From Zobellella maritima (GTDB taxonomy: Bacteria; Pseudomonadota; Gammaproteobacteria; Enterobacterales; Aeromonadaceae), in NCBI RefSeq assembly GCF_003075035.1, contig NZ_QCZE01000001.1, forward strand, positions 2,046,759-2,110,758: a DNA stretch of 64,000 nucleotides, given 5' to 3'. The position numbers were made by a program, and so were the translations under genes. Positions 9,264-16,987 of the stretch are shown piece after piece. Each line of letters starts with the position of its first letter. The first letter of the stretch is position 1. The notes below the pieces were generated by a model that saw only the letters and a program-made list of their open reading frames with translations, was not told where the DNA came from and did no database searches.

Positions 9264-10272
9264 CGCTCACCTCCACCCGCATGCCGTCCCGCACCTTGAC
9301 CACACCCTGGCTTATCACCCGTTCACCCGGCTCCAGGCCGGATACGATGGTCACCTGTTCACCCAGGTTGGTGCCTATGGTCACCGGACGCCGGGACGCC
9401 ACACCCTGACTATCCACCACAAACACATAGCGCTGAGTACCGGCATAGAGCAGGCTCTGGGCCGGTACCACAGTCCGGGCACCGTTTTCCAGGGGCAGCA
9501 TCACCCGCATCAGCATACCGGGCACCAGCCGTCGATCGCTGTTATCAAAGCGCAGGCGTATCCTGGCATTGAGGGTGTCGGGATCCACGCTGGGCGACAC
9601 CACGGTCAGCTCACCGATAAAAGCCTGGTCTCCATAGGCCGCCGTATAGGCAGTTAACTGGCTGCCGACCACCAGCTTGTGAAAGTATTTCTCCGGCACC
9701 GCCAGATCCAACTTCAGGGTACCGATATCCAGCAATTCGGCCACCGGGCTGTTGGCTTCCAGCAGGGCACCGGGGGCCACATCGCTCAAGCCGATAACAC
9801 CGGCAAAGGGCGCTCTTAGCCGCAGATAATCCGCCTGCGCCCGGGCTCCCTGCAACTTGGCCTCGGCCATGGCCACCGCCGCCTGCTGACCCTCCAGTTC
9901 GGTCTGGGTCACCGCCTTTCGTTGATACAGGCTCTGGTAATTGGCAAGGATGCGGCGGGCATCGAGCAGCGCAGCCTCTTCCTCTTTCACCTGCGCCTGG
10001 ATCTCGCGATCATCCAGGCTGAGCAGCAGCATTCCCTTATCCACCTGCTGGCCGGATACAAAGTGCACCCGGGTCACCCGGGCGCTCACCTGGGGAGATA
10101 TGGCCACCTGCCGGTTGGCCTTGAGGGTGCCAATCAAGGCGACTTCAGACTGTACCTGTTGCTGTTCGACCCGGACCGTCGACACCACGGGACCGGTTTG
10201 CGCCGCCGCACTGCCGCTGCCGAGCAACCAGGCAGCCAGCAGATAAAGCGGCCATATGTTATGGTTATGCAT
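9250..10272 (-). CDS. RND efflux periplasmic adaptor (membrane fusion protein)
   Basis: A 340-residue adaptor that links the RND pump to an outer-membrane channel. After a signal peptide (cleavage near GSAAAQ) come the beta-barrel/lipoyl halves: SPQVSARVTRVHFVSGQQVDKGMLLLSLDD is the first lipoyl segment and LRAPFAGVIGLSDVAPGALLEAN the second. The coiled-coil hairpin (EEEAALLDARRILANYQSLYQ...) lies between them. The C-terminal membrane-proximal domain ends in GLEPGERVISQGVVKVRDGMRVEV. There is no lipobox cysteine, so it is soluble or anchored by its signal sequence. The ATG at 10272 is preferred; a GTG one codon earlier is possible. First gene of the two-gene efflux operon. Confidence 0.92.
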   Translation of the reverse strand: MHNHNIWPLYLLAAWLLGSGSAAAQTGPVVSTVRVEQQQVQSEVALIGTLKANRQVAISPQVSARVTRVHFVSGQQVDKGMLLLSLDDREIQAQVKEEEAALLDARRILANYQSLYQRKAVTQTELEGQQAAVAMAEAKLQGARAQADYLRLRAPFAGVIGLSDVAPGALLEANSPVAELLDIGTLKLDLAVPEKYFHKLVVGSQLTAYTAAYGDQAFIGELTVVSPSVDPDTLNARIRLRFDNSDRRLVPGMLMRVMLPLENGARTVVPAQSLLYAGTQRYVFVVDSQGVASRRPVTIGTNLGEQVTIVSGLEPGERVISQGVVKVRDGMRVEVSGEDL

Positions 10273-10351
10273 CACCCTGCCCTTTCATCCATTCCTGAAT
10301 CATCACTGCCACCAGTTTACGGGGTTGCCTTCGGTAAACTATGTCTGCGAC

Positions 10352-10377
10352 TGACAAAGATGTGACAAAGTATGTCA
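10352..10377. promoter_or_regulatory. Possible operator between the efflux operon and the SDR gene
   Basis: Two direct repeats TGACAAAG (10352-10359 and 10363-10370, 11 bp apart, so on one DNA face). The second also forms the inverted repeat TGACA-N5-TGTCA (ending 10377). It sits in the divergent region between the RND operon and the SDR gene. No regulator gene is adjacent, so the binding protein is unknown. Confidence 0.3.
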
Positions 10378-10472
10378 ATCACCGGGCTTAGTTCACACAA
10401 TTTCGGAAAAATTGCTTAAGCTTTGATGATTACAAGGATGTTTGATGCATGTTCCATTGCAGAGGTGGCACT

Positions 10473-11237
10473 ATGAGCCAGGGAAAAATACTAATAACCG
10501 GCGCTGCCCGTGGCCTTGGGCTGGGCATGACCCGTTACTTTTTGCAGCACAACTACCAGGTACTGGGGCTGGACAGCGATAAGTACGCCCTCACCGAGCT
10601 GGAGGAATCCCGGCTCTCCGGGCTACAACTGTTCCACCTGGATGTGGCCGACGAACAGGCGGTGCAGACCCTAAGCCGGCTGGTCGAACGCCAGTTCGGC
10701 CGATTGACCGGCATCATCAACAACGCCGCCATCAGCCACCCCTTCCACGAACCGCTCAGGCACCTGAACCTGGCTCACTGGCACCATGCCCTGGCCGCCA
10801 ACCTGACCGGCCCCCTGTTGATCTGCAAATATATGGCGAGCCTGTTGTTACCGGCTTCGGGCATTATCAACATCGGCTCGACCTGGGCCCACCAATCCGA
10901 ACCCCATTGCGAAGCCTACGTCGCCGCCAAGGGAGGCCTGGTCGCCCTGACCCACGCCCTGGCCAACAGCCTGGGGCCGGATATCCGGGTCAATGCCATC
11001 AGCCCCGGCTGGGTCGACATCTCCGACTACCAGCCCGGTAAATCGGCGCCACCGACCCCCAGCCCGGCCGATCACCGGCAGCACCCGGTGGGCCGGGTGG
11101 GAGAGGTGGAAGATATCGCGGCCCTCGCCCGCTTCCTGCTATCCGCCAAGGCGGGATTCATTACCGGCCAGGAGTTTATCCTCGACGGTGGTATGAGCAA
11201 ACGCATGATTAATATGGACAGTCCGGCTGCCGGTTAG
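10473..11237 (+). CDS. SDR family oxidoreductase
   Basis: A 254-residue classical SDR. The cofactor motif is TGAARGLG near the N-terminus, followed by INNAAISHP (the NNAG-type strand-4 motif). The catalytic serine is in NIGSTWA, exactly 13 residues before the tyrosine of YVAAKGG, with the lysine four residues further. The PG motif is AISPGWVDIS and the C-terminal FITGQEFILDGGMSKRM is the tetramer interface typical of FabG-like enzymes. AGAGGTGG lies 5 bases before the ATG at 10473. Substrate unknown. It is followed after 48 bases by xthA on the same strand. Confidence 0.88.
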   Translation: MSQGKILITGAARGLGLGMTRYFLQHNYQVLGLDSDKYALTELEESRLSGLQLFHLDVADEQAVQTLSRLVERQFGRLTGIINNAAISHPFHEPLRHLNLAHWHHALAANLTGPLLICKYMASLLLPASGIINIGSTWAHQSEPHCEAYVAAKGGLVALTHALANSLGPDIRVNAISPGWVDISDYQPGKSAPPTPSPADHRQHPVGRVGEVEDIAALARFLLSAKAGFITGQEFILDGGMSKRMINMDSPAAG

Positions 11238-11285
11238 GAAAGCTTTCTGCTAGCATGGGGGGAAACCGGCCAATATGACCCAAAT

Positions 11286-12092
11286 ATGAAAATCATTTCC
11301 TTTAATATCAATGGACTTCGCGCCCGTTTACCTCAATTGCAGGCGCTTATTGACAAGCATCAACCGGACGTCATCGGCCTGCAGGAAACCAAGGTACACG
11401 ACGAGGTGTTTCCGCTTGAGGCCATCCATGAAATGGGCTATCAGGTCCATTTTCACGGCCAAAAAGCCCACTATGGGGTCGCCCTGCTCAGTAAACTGCC
11501 CCCGATCACCATACAAAAAGGTTTTCCCGGTGACGACGAAGACGCCCAACGCCGCATGATCATCGGTCGCTATCCCAGCAACGATGGCTCCTGCGTTACC
11601 GTACTCAACGGCTATTTTCCCCAGGGTGAAAACCGCAACCATGAAACCAAGTTTCCCGCCAAGGCCCGATTTTACCAGGATCTGCAGGACTACCTGGAGC
11701 AGCACCATCAGCCGGAAGATGCCCTGGTGGTGATCGGGGATATGAATATCTCCCACACCGATGCCGATATCGGTATCGGCGAGCCCAACCGCAAACGCTG
11801 GTTGCGAGAAGGCAAATGCTCATTTTTGCCGGAAGAGCGGGAATGGATGGAACGGCTGCTGGGCTGGGGTCTGGTCGATACCTGGCGATTGCAGAACCCG
11901 ACCCGGGATGACACCTATTCCTGGTTCGATTACCGCAGCCGGGGCTTTGATGATAACCGTGGCCTGCGCATCGACCTGATACTGGCCACCCCGCCCCTCG
12001 CAGAGCGGCTGGTGGAAACCGGTATCGACTATGAGCTGCGCGGGTGGGAGAAGCCCTCTGATCATGCACCGATCTGGGCCACGTTCGAGTAA
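11286..12092 (+). CDS. xthA: Exodeoxyribonuclease III
   Basis: A 268-residue AP endonuclease/3'-5' exonuclease of the exonuclease III family that incises abasic sites in base-excision repair; E. coli XthA has the same length. Visible active-site blocks are [19 protein letters not shown] (metal-binding Glu), [10 protein letters not shown] (active-site Tyr), [13 protein letters not shown] (Asp and Asn), RIDLIL and the C-terminal [11 protein letters not shown] with the catalytic His. No strong ribosome site is seen before the ATG. Transcription ends at a bidirectional hairpin shared with the convergent his-type transporter operon. Confidence 0.96.
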   Translation: MKIISFNINGLRARLPQLQALIDKHQPDVIGLQETKVHDEVFPLEAIHEMGYQVHFHGQKAHYGVALLSKLPPITIQKGFPGDDEDAQRRMIIGRYPSNDGSCVTVLNGYFPQGENRNHETKFPAKARFYQDLQDYLEQHHQPEDALVVIGDMNISHTDADIGIGEPNRKRWLREGKCSFLPEEREWMERLLGWGLVDTWRLQNPTRDDTYSWFDYRSRGFDDNRGLRIDLILATPPLAERLVETGIDYELRGWEKPSDHAPIWATFE

Positions 12093-12097
12093 AGGAA

Positions 12098-12128
12098 GAT
12101 CGGGGATTGGGCAGTCCAATCCCCGATC
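12098..12128. terminator. Bidirectional terminator between xthA and hisM
   Basis: A perfect 13-bp stem, GATCGGGGATTGG (12098-12110) with 12116-12128, loop GCAGT. On the minus strand it is followed by the T-rich TTCCTTTACTC, so it should work better for the transporter operon than for xthA. Confidence 0.75.
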
Positions 12129-12135
12129 ACAGCTG

Positions 12136-12828
12136 TTAAGCCGTTCTCGGCTTAAGATGCTTGAACCAGCGGCCTTCCAGCCGACGGAACCCCCATACCA
12201 GCAGGAAAGTCAGGCACATATAGATAAGCCCCGCCGCCAGAAACGCCTCAAACGGCGAATAGTAACGGGAATTCACGATGCGCGCCGCGCCGGTCAGATC
12301 CACTATGGTAATCACCCCCGCAACCGCCGAACCATGCAACATGAAGATCACCTCGTTGCTGTAGGCCGGCAGGGCACGACGAAACGAATTGGGCAGGATA
12401 ATACGCCGCAGGGTGGTCAGCCGACTCATGCCATAGGCATAGGCCGCCTCGATCTGCCCTTTGGGCATGGTATTAATCGAGCCGCGCACAATCTCGGAGG
12501 TATAGGCCGCGGTATTGAGGGTAAAGGCGAGGATGGCACAGAACCAGGCCTGGCTGAACCACTCCCAGGCTGCCGACTCACGCAGCCAGGTCCACTGACC
12601 GGCCCCGTAATAAATCAGGAACAGCTGCACCAGCAAGGGAGTGCCACGGAAGAAGTAGATATAGGCCCATGCCGGCCCCTTGATCAGCCAATTGCGACTG
12701 TTGCGGCAGATACCCATGGGCACGGCGATCAACAGCCCCAGCAGTAACGACAGTGCCACCAGGAACACGGTAGTGTACAGCCCCTGCCAGTATACGTTCC
12801 ATTCATTGATTACGATTGAAAAATCCAT
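12136..12828 (-). CDS. hisM: Basic amino acid ABC transporter permease, HisM type
   Basis: A 230-residue inner-membrane permease of the polar amino acid family, close to E. coli HisM (238 aa). Landmarks are YIYFFRGTPLLVQLFLIYYG, NTAAYTSEIVRGSI, and the EAA loop (GQIEAAYAYGMSRLTTLRRIILPNSFRRALPAYSNEV), which docks on the ATPase. The C-terminal RFEGRWFKHLKP-like end (here RLEGRWFKHLKPR) also matches HisM. It starts 3 bases after hisQ, with GAGGTAAGTT lying inside the hisQ end. HisM and HisQ form the heterodimeric channel for histidine, lysine, arginine and ornithine in the enterobacterial system. Which of these is preferred here cannot be read from the sequence. Confidence 0.88.
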   Translation of the reverse strand: MDFSIVINEWNVYWQGLYTTVFLVALSLLLGLLIAVPMGICRNSRNWLIKGPAWAYIYFFRGTPLLVQLFLIYYGAGQWTWLRESAAWEWFSQAWFCAILAFTLNTAAYTSEIVRGSINTMPKGQIEAAYAYGMSRLTTLRRIILPNSFRRALPAYSNEVIFMLHGSAVAGVITIVDLTGAARIVNSRYYSPFEAFLAAGLIYMCLTFLLVWGFRRLEGRWFKHLKPRTA

Positions 12829-12831
12829 AAC

Positions 12832-13572
12832 TTACCTCGTCTGAATGGCGTAATGACGTTCCGCCCACTTGAGCATGGACGTGGATACAGTGGTAAACAG
12901 CAGAAAAATCACCGCCACCGCCATATAAAAGGTAAAGGGCAGCTGGGTAGCACCGGCCGCCAGCGAGGCTTTACGGACCATGTCATCGAGACCGATAATG
13001 GATACCAGCGCCGTGGTTTTCAGCAGCACCAGCCAGTTGTTGCCCAGACCGGGCAAGGCATGACGCATCATCTGCGGAAACAGGATGCGACGGAATACCT
13101 GGCCGGGACGCATGCCGTAAGCCCGGGCGGCCTCAAGCTCGCCCTTGTCGACCGACAGCATGGCGCCACGGAAGGTTTCCGTCATATAGGCACCGAAGAT
13201 AACGCCGATGGTGATGATACCGGCCATAAAGGGGCTGATTTCTACGTAATCGGGTAGATAACTGACCCATTCATGCTCCGGATTACCGGCGCTGAACCAG
13301 CCATTGATGGTTTCATTCAGGGAATAAAGGGAATTGTTCAGCAATACCTGGCCGCCAAAGAAGATCAGCATCATCAGCACCAGATCGGGGATCCCCCGGA
13401 TAATGGTGGTGTAGACGGTCGCCACCCCACGGGCAACCCGCGAAGAAGACAACTTGGCCAAGGCCCCCAGCAGCCCCAGGCTCACCGCCAATGTCAGTGA
13501 CAATAGGGCGACCTCCATGGTCACTATCGCCCCTTCAAGTAGGGCACCTTCGTATCCTTTCAGATCTAGCAT
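12832..13572 (-). CDS. hisQ: Basic amino acid ABC transporter permease, HisQ type
   Basis: A 246-residue partner permease. IRGIPDLVLMMLIFFGGQ, FGAYMTETFRGAMLSV, the EAA loop (GELEAARAYGMRPGQVFRRILFPQMMRHALPGLGNNW) and LLKTTALVSIIGLDDMVRKA match E. coli HisQ closely. It has about 20 extra residues between TM2 and TM3 (GWFSAGNPEHEWVSYLPDYVE), a periplasmic insertion absent from the enterobacterial protein. AGGAAG precedes the ATG. It is separated from the binding-protein gene by a stable hairpin, so the permeases are probably made at lower level than the binding protein. Confidence 0.9.
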   Translation of the reverse strand: MLDLKGYEGALLEGAIVTMEVALLSLTLAVSLGLLGALAKLSSSRVARGVATVYTTIIRGIPDLVLMMLIFFGGQVLLNNSLYSLNETINGWFSAGNPEHEWVSYLPDYVEISPFMAGIITIGVIFGAYMTETFRGAMLSVDKGELEAARAYGMRPGQVFRRILFPQMMRHALPGLGNNWLVLLKTTALVSIIGLDDMVRKASLAAGATQLPFTFYMAVAVIFLLFTTVSTSMLKWAERHYAIQTR

Positions 13573-13587
13573 AACGACTTCCTATCA

Positions 13588-13611
13588 TATCGGCCCCGAC
13601 AGGGGCCGATA
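13588..13611 (-). repeat. Intercistronic hairpin between the binding-protein gene and hisQ
   Basis: TATCGGCCCC (13588-13597) pairs with GGGGCCGATA (13602-13611) around a GACA tetraloop, directly after the binding-protein stop codon and without a T tract on either side. Such hairpins usually block 3' exonucleases and raise the level of the upstream message over the downstream one. Confidence 0.7.
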
Positions 13612-13619
13612 ACTACTGA

Positions 13620-14396
13620 TTAACCGCCGTAAACATCGTATTCAAAGTACTTGCCGTTAACTTCCTGGTATTTGCCGTTTTCACGCAACTCACCGATGGC
13701 CTTGTTCAGCATATCTTTGAGATCTTTGTCCTGCTTGCGCACGGCAATACCGAATCCTTCGCCAAACCACTGCTCGTCGGTTACCGAGGGACCAACAAAT
13801 TCAAAGGCGTCACCACCTTCCTTGTTGAGCAAACCTTCCTCGATGGCGGTGGCGTCGAGGAACACATAATCAAGACGCCCCGACTTCAGATCCAGATAGG
13901 CCTCATCGGCGTTTCCGTAACGCACCAGGTTGACATCACTGCCAAAATTATCGGTCAGATACTTGTCATGCGTGGTCGCTATCTGTACCCCCACCCGCTT
14001 GCCGGCCAGCCCTTCCTTGCTTAAATCCAGGGTGGTGCCTTTCCTGGCCACAAATTTGTTGGGCACCAGGGCATAGCGCTGGGTAAAGTCCACGGTGCGC
14101 TTGCGTTCTTCGGTGATCGACATCGCCGCGATAATGGCATCATATTTACGGGCCAGCAGCGCCGGAATAATGCCATCCCAGTCTTGCGCCACCAGCTGAC
14201 ATTTCACCTGCATCTGCTCGCACAGGGCATTGGCCATATCTACGTCGAAACCTTGCAGCTGACCGCTTTCATCTGTCCAGGAGAAGGGAGGGTAGGCGCC
14301 TTCAATACCAAAACGTACTGTCTTCCATTCTTTTGCCTGTACGGCACCGGCCGCCAGGCTGGCCATGATGGCTCCTGCAACAAACCATTTTTTCAT
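13620..14396 (-). CDS. hisJ: Periplasmic lysine/arginine/ornithine- or histidine-binding protein (HisJ/ArgT type)
   Basis: A 258-residue type II periplasmic binding protein with the signal peptide MKKWFVAGAIMASLAAGAVQA. Cluster 3 features are RFGIEGAYPPFSWTDESGQLQGFDVDMANALCEQMQVKC (ligand-binding aromatic and the Cys pair that forms the disulfide in HisJ), WDGIIPALLARKYDAIIAAMSITEERKR (with the substrate-clamping Arg), and LDYVFLDATAIEEGLL. The start at 14396 has AAGGAG 8 bases upstream; the frame extends further up, but without a start signal. It is the second gene of the operon hisP-hisJ-hisQ-hisM. HisJ and ArgT cannot be told apart here, so the symbol is provisional. Confidence 0.85.
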   Translation of the reverse strand: MKKWFVAGAIMASLAAGAVQAKEWKTVRFGIEGAYPPFSWTDESGQLQGFDVDMANALCEQMQVKCQLVAQDWDGIIPALLARKYDAIIAAMSITEERKRTVDFTQRYALVPNKFVARKGTTLDLSKEGLAGKRVGVQIATTHDKYLTDNFGSDVNLVRYGNADEAYLDLKSGRLDYVFLDATAIEEGLLNKEGGDAFEFVGPSVTDEQWFGEGFGIAVRKQDKDLKDMLNKAIGELRENGKYQEVNGKYFEYDVYGG

Positions 14397-14438
14397 TTGC
14401 CTTACTCCTTGTGTGGTATATCCGTTTGGCATTTATCT

Positions 14439-15206
14439 TTAATAAACCGAGGAAATAAACTGCTTGAACCGCTCCGAGCTGGGATGGGCAAACACCTGCT
14501 TGGGATCACCCTGCTCTTCGACCAGCCCCTGATGCAGGAACATCACCTTGTTGGACACGTCCCGGGCAAAACTCATTTCATGGGTCACCACCAGCATGGT
14601 ACGCCCTTCCTCCGCCAAGCCGCGCATGACACCCAACACCTCACCCACCAACTCGGGATCCAGTGCCGAGGTTGGCTCATCAAACAGCATGACTTCGGGG
14701 TCTACCGCCAGGGCTCGGGCGATGGCTGCCCTTTGCTGCTGACCGCCGGACAGATGACCGGGATAATATTCCCGCCGTTCATACAGGCCTACCCTCTGCA
14801 ACAGGGCTTCGGCCTTCTCTATGGCCTGTTTTTTCGGCACCTTGAGCACATGTACGGGGATCTCGATGACATTCTCCAATATAGTCATATGAGACCATAA
14901 GTTGAAACTCTGAAAGACCATCGCCAACCGGGAACGAATGCGTTCAACCTGTCTCATATTGGCAGGTTCACGTTCACCGCTGCGGTTGGTACGCATTTCA
15001 ATCAGTTCACCGTGCAACCTGACTTCACCTGCCGAGGGGGTTTCCAGCAGGTTGATACAGCGTAAAAAGGTGGATTTACCCGAACCAGAAGAGCCGATAA
15101 TGGAGATGACATCGCCTTTTTTTGCATTTAAATCAATACCTTTAAGCACTTCCAGAGAGCCGTAGTGCTTATGCAGACCCGATACTTCGAGGGCAGGTTC
15201 ACTCAT
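14439..15206 (-). CDS. hisP: Basic amino acid ABC transporter ATPase, HisP type
   Basis: A 255-residue ABC ATPase. Walker A is GSSGSGKS, the Q loop is in MVFQSFNLWSHMTILENV, the signature is LSGGQQQR, Walker B is VMLFDEPTSALDPE and the switch His is in VVTHEMSF. The family-specific insertion with RTNRSGEREPANMRQVERIRSRLAMVFQ matches HisP/ArtP-type proteins. It is the promoter-proximal gene here, unlike E. coli where hisP is last. AAAGG precedes the ATG. It probably energises HisQ-HisM import of basic amino acids. Confidence 0.9.
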   Translation of the reverse strand: MSEPALEVSGLHKHYGSLEVLKGIDLNAKKGDVISIIGSSGSGKSTFLRCINLLETPSAGEVRLHGELIEMRTNRSGEREPANMRQVERIRSRLAMVFQSFNLWSHMTILENVIEIPVHVLKVPKKQAIEKAEALLQRVGLYERREYYPGHLSGGQQQRAAIARALAVDPEVMLFDEPTSALDPELVGEVLGVMRGLAEEGRTMLVVTHEMSFARDVSNKVMFLHQGLVEEQGDPKQVFAHPSSERFKQFISSVY

Positions 15207-15649
15207 CCGTTAGACCTTTATTCCTGATGCCGTCACAGCGGCAATAACCACATCCATAGTTAACAACTTGTTAACCGCTATCGAAAAATTACCATCTGAG
15301 CCGCCCAAAAACAACATAATATTCTTTATAAATCCGCAATGGTCGGTTTTTTATACACGTTTACCATCATTATTCAGTATAAAATTATTCAAAAATAGCG
15401 AATAAAACATCACTGTCGACATATTTGATCGCTGAGGGTGCCCATTTTTGGCCGGCTGCGGTAAGGCAGCGGTTATCCGCCTGCCAATTTATGCACAGAC
15501 TCCACTTTTGTGGCTCCCCGCGTCTCATCGAGCCACACCATCACCTGCTAATATTCGGCTTTTTTTTCCATATTGGCTCACGTATCCTGTGATAAATGGA
15601 ATATTGTGGCCAAAAATCAAGCCGCATCAATATATTGGAAGATAATCTC
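15207..15649. other. Divergent regulatory region, hisP / lysO
   Basis: A 443-bp gene-free stretch, AT-rich in its first half. Facing hisP are two ATTCA half-sites (15372-15376 and 15387-15391) in TGAAT-W4 context on the minus strand, reminiscent of ArgR half-boxes but lacking the usual 18-bp symmetry and 21-bp spacing. The second half, which would be the lysO leader, is GC-rich and full of overlapping hairpins (see 15502-15537). I see no convincing lysine-riboswitch core and no clear -35/-10 pair for either gene. Confidence 0.4.
15502..15537 (+). promoter_or_regulatory. Two mutually exclusive hairpins in the lysO leader
   Basis: CCAC (15502-15505) can pair with GTGG (15510-15513) over TTTT, or TGTGGCTC (15509-15516) can pair perfectly with GAGCCACA (15530-15537). 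The two use the same GTGG, so only one can form. A T-rich run (CGGCTTTTTTTTCC, ending about 15571) follows. This is the arrangement expected of an attenuator or other leader switch, but no sensor domain is recognised. Confidence 0.35.
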
Positions 15650-16558
15650 ATGTACTCCGGTTTGCTGATCGTTCTCCTGCCCCTCGCCATTGGCTACTGC
15701 ATCCCCTGCCGCTCCCAGTCCATCGTCCACTTTATCAATGTGGCCGTCGCTCGCATGGTATACCTGATCCTGTTCCTGATGGGGATCGGCCTGGCCTTCG
15801 TCGATAACCTGACCGATCATCTGGGCACCATCTTCTCTGTGTCCCTGGTCTTTCTCGGCTGCATTACCCTCGCCAACCTGGCCGGGCTCTGGCTGCTGGA
15901 TACCCGCCGCGGTCGGTTAAGCGGCGAACGAGGCCTGCCGCCCCTGAGCAAATGGACCCTGTTACTGGACTCGGTCAAGCTTTGTGTGGTGATCCTCGCG
16001 GGCATACTGGCAGGCCAGTTTCTGGATAAAGAGTGGTTTGCGGTGGATACCCTGAGCGAATGGGCGCTGATGTTATTGCTGTTGCTGATCGGTATTCAAT
16101 TGCGCAATTCCGGCATGAAACTACGGCAGATACTGCTTAACCCATGGGGACTGGCAATCAGCCTGACTGTGATGACCAGCTCCTGGGCTGGTGGCCTGGC
16201 CGGAGCCTGGCTGTTGGATATGCCCCTTTCCCAGGGCCTCGCCTTTGCATCCGGTAATGGCTGGTACTCCCTCTCGGGCATCCTGATCAGTGACAAACTG
16301 GGCCCGGTACTGGGCAGCGCCGCCTTCCTCAACGATCTGGCCCGGGAGCTGGTCGCCATCCTGATCATCCCCACCCTGATGCGTCGCCATCCCTCCTGCG
16401 CCATCGGCTATGGCGGGGCCACCGCCATGGACTTTACCCTGCCGGTGCTGCAGCGTTCCGGTGGTGTGAGCGTGGTCCCGGTTGCCATTGTTTCCGGCTT
16501 TATCCTCAGCCTATCAGGCCCTGTGCTGATCCTGAGTTTTTTGTCTCTCTCCGCCTGA
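15650..16558 (+). CDS. lysO: Lysine exporter LysO (YbjE family)
   Basis: A 302-residue inner-membrane protein with about eight to ten hydrophobic segments, aligning throughout with E. coli LysO/YbjE (299 aa). Conserved blocks are MVYLILFLMGIGLAFVDNL, IGIQLRNSGMKLRQI, SGNGWYSLSGILISDKLGPVLGSAAFLNDLARELVAI and GGATAMDFTLPVLQRSGG. The last two contain the acidic residues needed for lysine and thialysine export in E. coli. The ATG at 15650 has GGAAG upstream and matches the start of YbjE. It faces away from a basic amino-acid importer, so the two probably balance the cytoplasmic lysine/arginine pool. In E. coli the gene is ArgP-controlled; no ArgP site can be read here. Confidence 0.92.
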   Translation: MYSGLLIVLLPLAIGYCIPCRSQSIVHFINVAVARMVYLILFLMGIGLAFVDNLTDHLGTIFSVSLVFLGCITLANLAGLWLLDTRRGRLSGERGLPPLSKWTLLLDSVKLCVVILAGILAGQFLDKEWFAVDTLSEWALMLLLLLIGIQLRNSGMKLRQILLNPWGLAISLTVMTSSWAGGLAGAWLLDMPLSQGLAFASGNGWYSLSGILISDKLGPVLGSAAFLNDLARELVAILIIPTLMRRHPSCAIGYGGATAMDFTLPVLQRSGGVSVVPVAIVSGFILSLSGPVLILSFLSLSA

Positions 16559-16567
16559 CCCTCATAA

Positions 16568-16582
16568 TGTAATTTAATTACA
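16568..16582. promoter_or_regulatory. Perfect 15-bp palindrome TGTAATTTAATTACA
   Basis: Seven bases on each side of a central T are perfectly symmetrical. It lies 10 bases past the lysO stop codon and about 70 bp upstream of the first CRP site, at the far end of the mtlA regulatory region. It looks like a repressor operator, but no known consensus is matched with certainty. Confidence 0.35.
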
Positions 16583-16593
16583 CCTTTATTGAT

Positions 16594-16612
16594 CGGCCTC
16601 TTGTCGAGGCCG
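16594..16612 (+). terminator. Weak hairpin after lysO
   Basis: CGGCCTC (16594-16600), loop TTGTC, GAGGCCG (16606-16612). No T tract follows, so it may only stabilise the lysO 3' end. Confidence 0.4.
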
Positions 16613-16639
16613 GACACCGGCATCTATTGCGATCATCAA

Positions 16640-16655
16640 TGTGATACAGATCACT
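16640..16655. promoter_or_regulatory. CRP site 1 of the mtlA region
   Basis: TGTGATACAGATCACT, 9 of 10 conserved positions of TGTGA-N6-TCACA. Confidence 0.8.
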
Positions 16656-16691
16656 ACAACCCAAGATCAAAACATAAAAATTATCCAGAAG

Positions 16692-16707
16692 TGAGATGTA
16701 AGTCACA
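16692..16707. promoter_or_regulatory. CRP site 2 of the mtlA region
   Basis: TGAGATGTAAGTCACA, one mismatch in the left arm of TGTGA-N6-TCACA. Confidence 0.75.
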
Positions 16708-16735
16708 TTAGAAATTAGATGGATAGGGATTTAAT

Positions 16736-16751
16736 TGTGACTTGAATCACA
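16736..16751. promoter_or_regulatory. CRP site 3 of the mtlA region (perfect consensus)
   Basis: TGTGACTTGAATCACA matches TGTGA-N6-TCACA exactly, and the symmetry continues outwards as TTAAT on the left and ATTAA on the right. Confidence 0.9.
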
Positions 16752-16778
16752 ATTAAATCTGTTTTATTAAGTGATGCA

Positions 16779-16794
16779 TGTGAAAAGTAACAAA
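16779..16794. promoter_or_regulatory. CRP half-site 4 of the mtlA region
   Basis: TGTGAAAAGTAACAAA has a perfect left arm but only a partial right arm. It fits the spacing of the array (43 bp from site 3, 31 bp to site 5). Confidence 0.4.
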
Positions 16795-16809
16795 AATACC
16801 AGCTGTTAA

Positions 16810-16825
16810 TGTGACGAATGTCACT
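16810..16825. promoter_or_regulatory. CRP site 5 of the mtlA region
   Basis: TGTGACGAATGTCACT, 9 of 10 conserved positions. It is the site nearest to mtlA, centred 170 bp before its start codon. Confidence 0.8.
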
Positions 16826-16987
16826 TAAATGGTTTAAGGAAACTTCAAAAAAACAGATCTTAATCACATTAACTACCACTCCCGCTACGCTTTGTTCCAG
16901 AGATGTTAGATTTCTTACGAGTTTAAAAAACGGGCGGCATGCCGCCTACCGACAATGGAACTGACATCGCACTAGGCGGGGTTATTT

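Noticed and set aside
15372-15391. ArgR operator upstream of hisP
   Set aside because: Only two unsymmetrical TGAAT half-sites with 15-bp spacing; a true ARG box pair would show 18-bp symmetric sites at 21-bp spacing.
15421-15560. Lysine riboswitch upstream of lysO
   Set aside because: A GAGGGTGCC stretch resembles part of the L-box, but the AGTA, GGA and CGCCGAAG core elements are not found in order.
16626-16987. Antisense MtlS-type small RNA in the mtlA leader
   Set aside because: Known in Vibrio, but I see no antisense promoter or terminator here that would support it.
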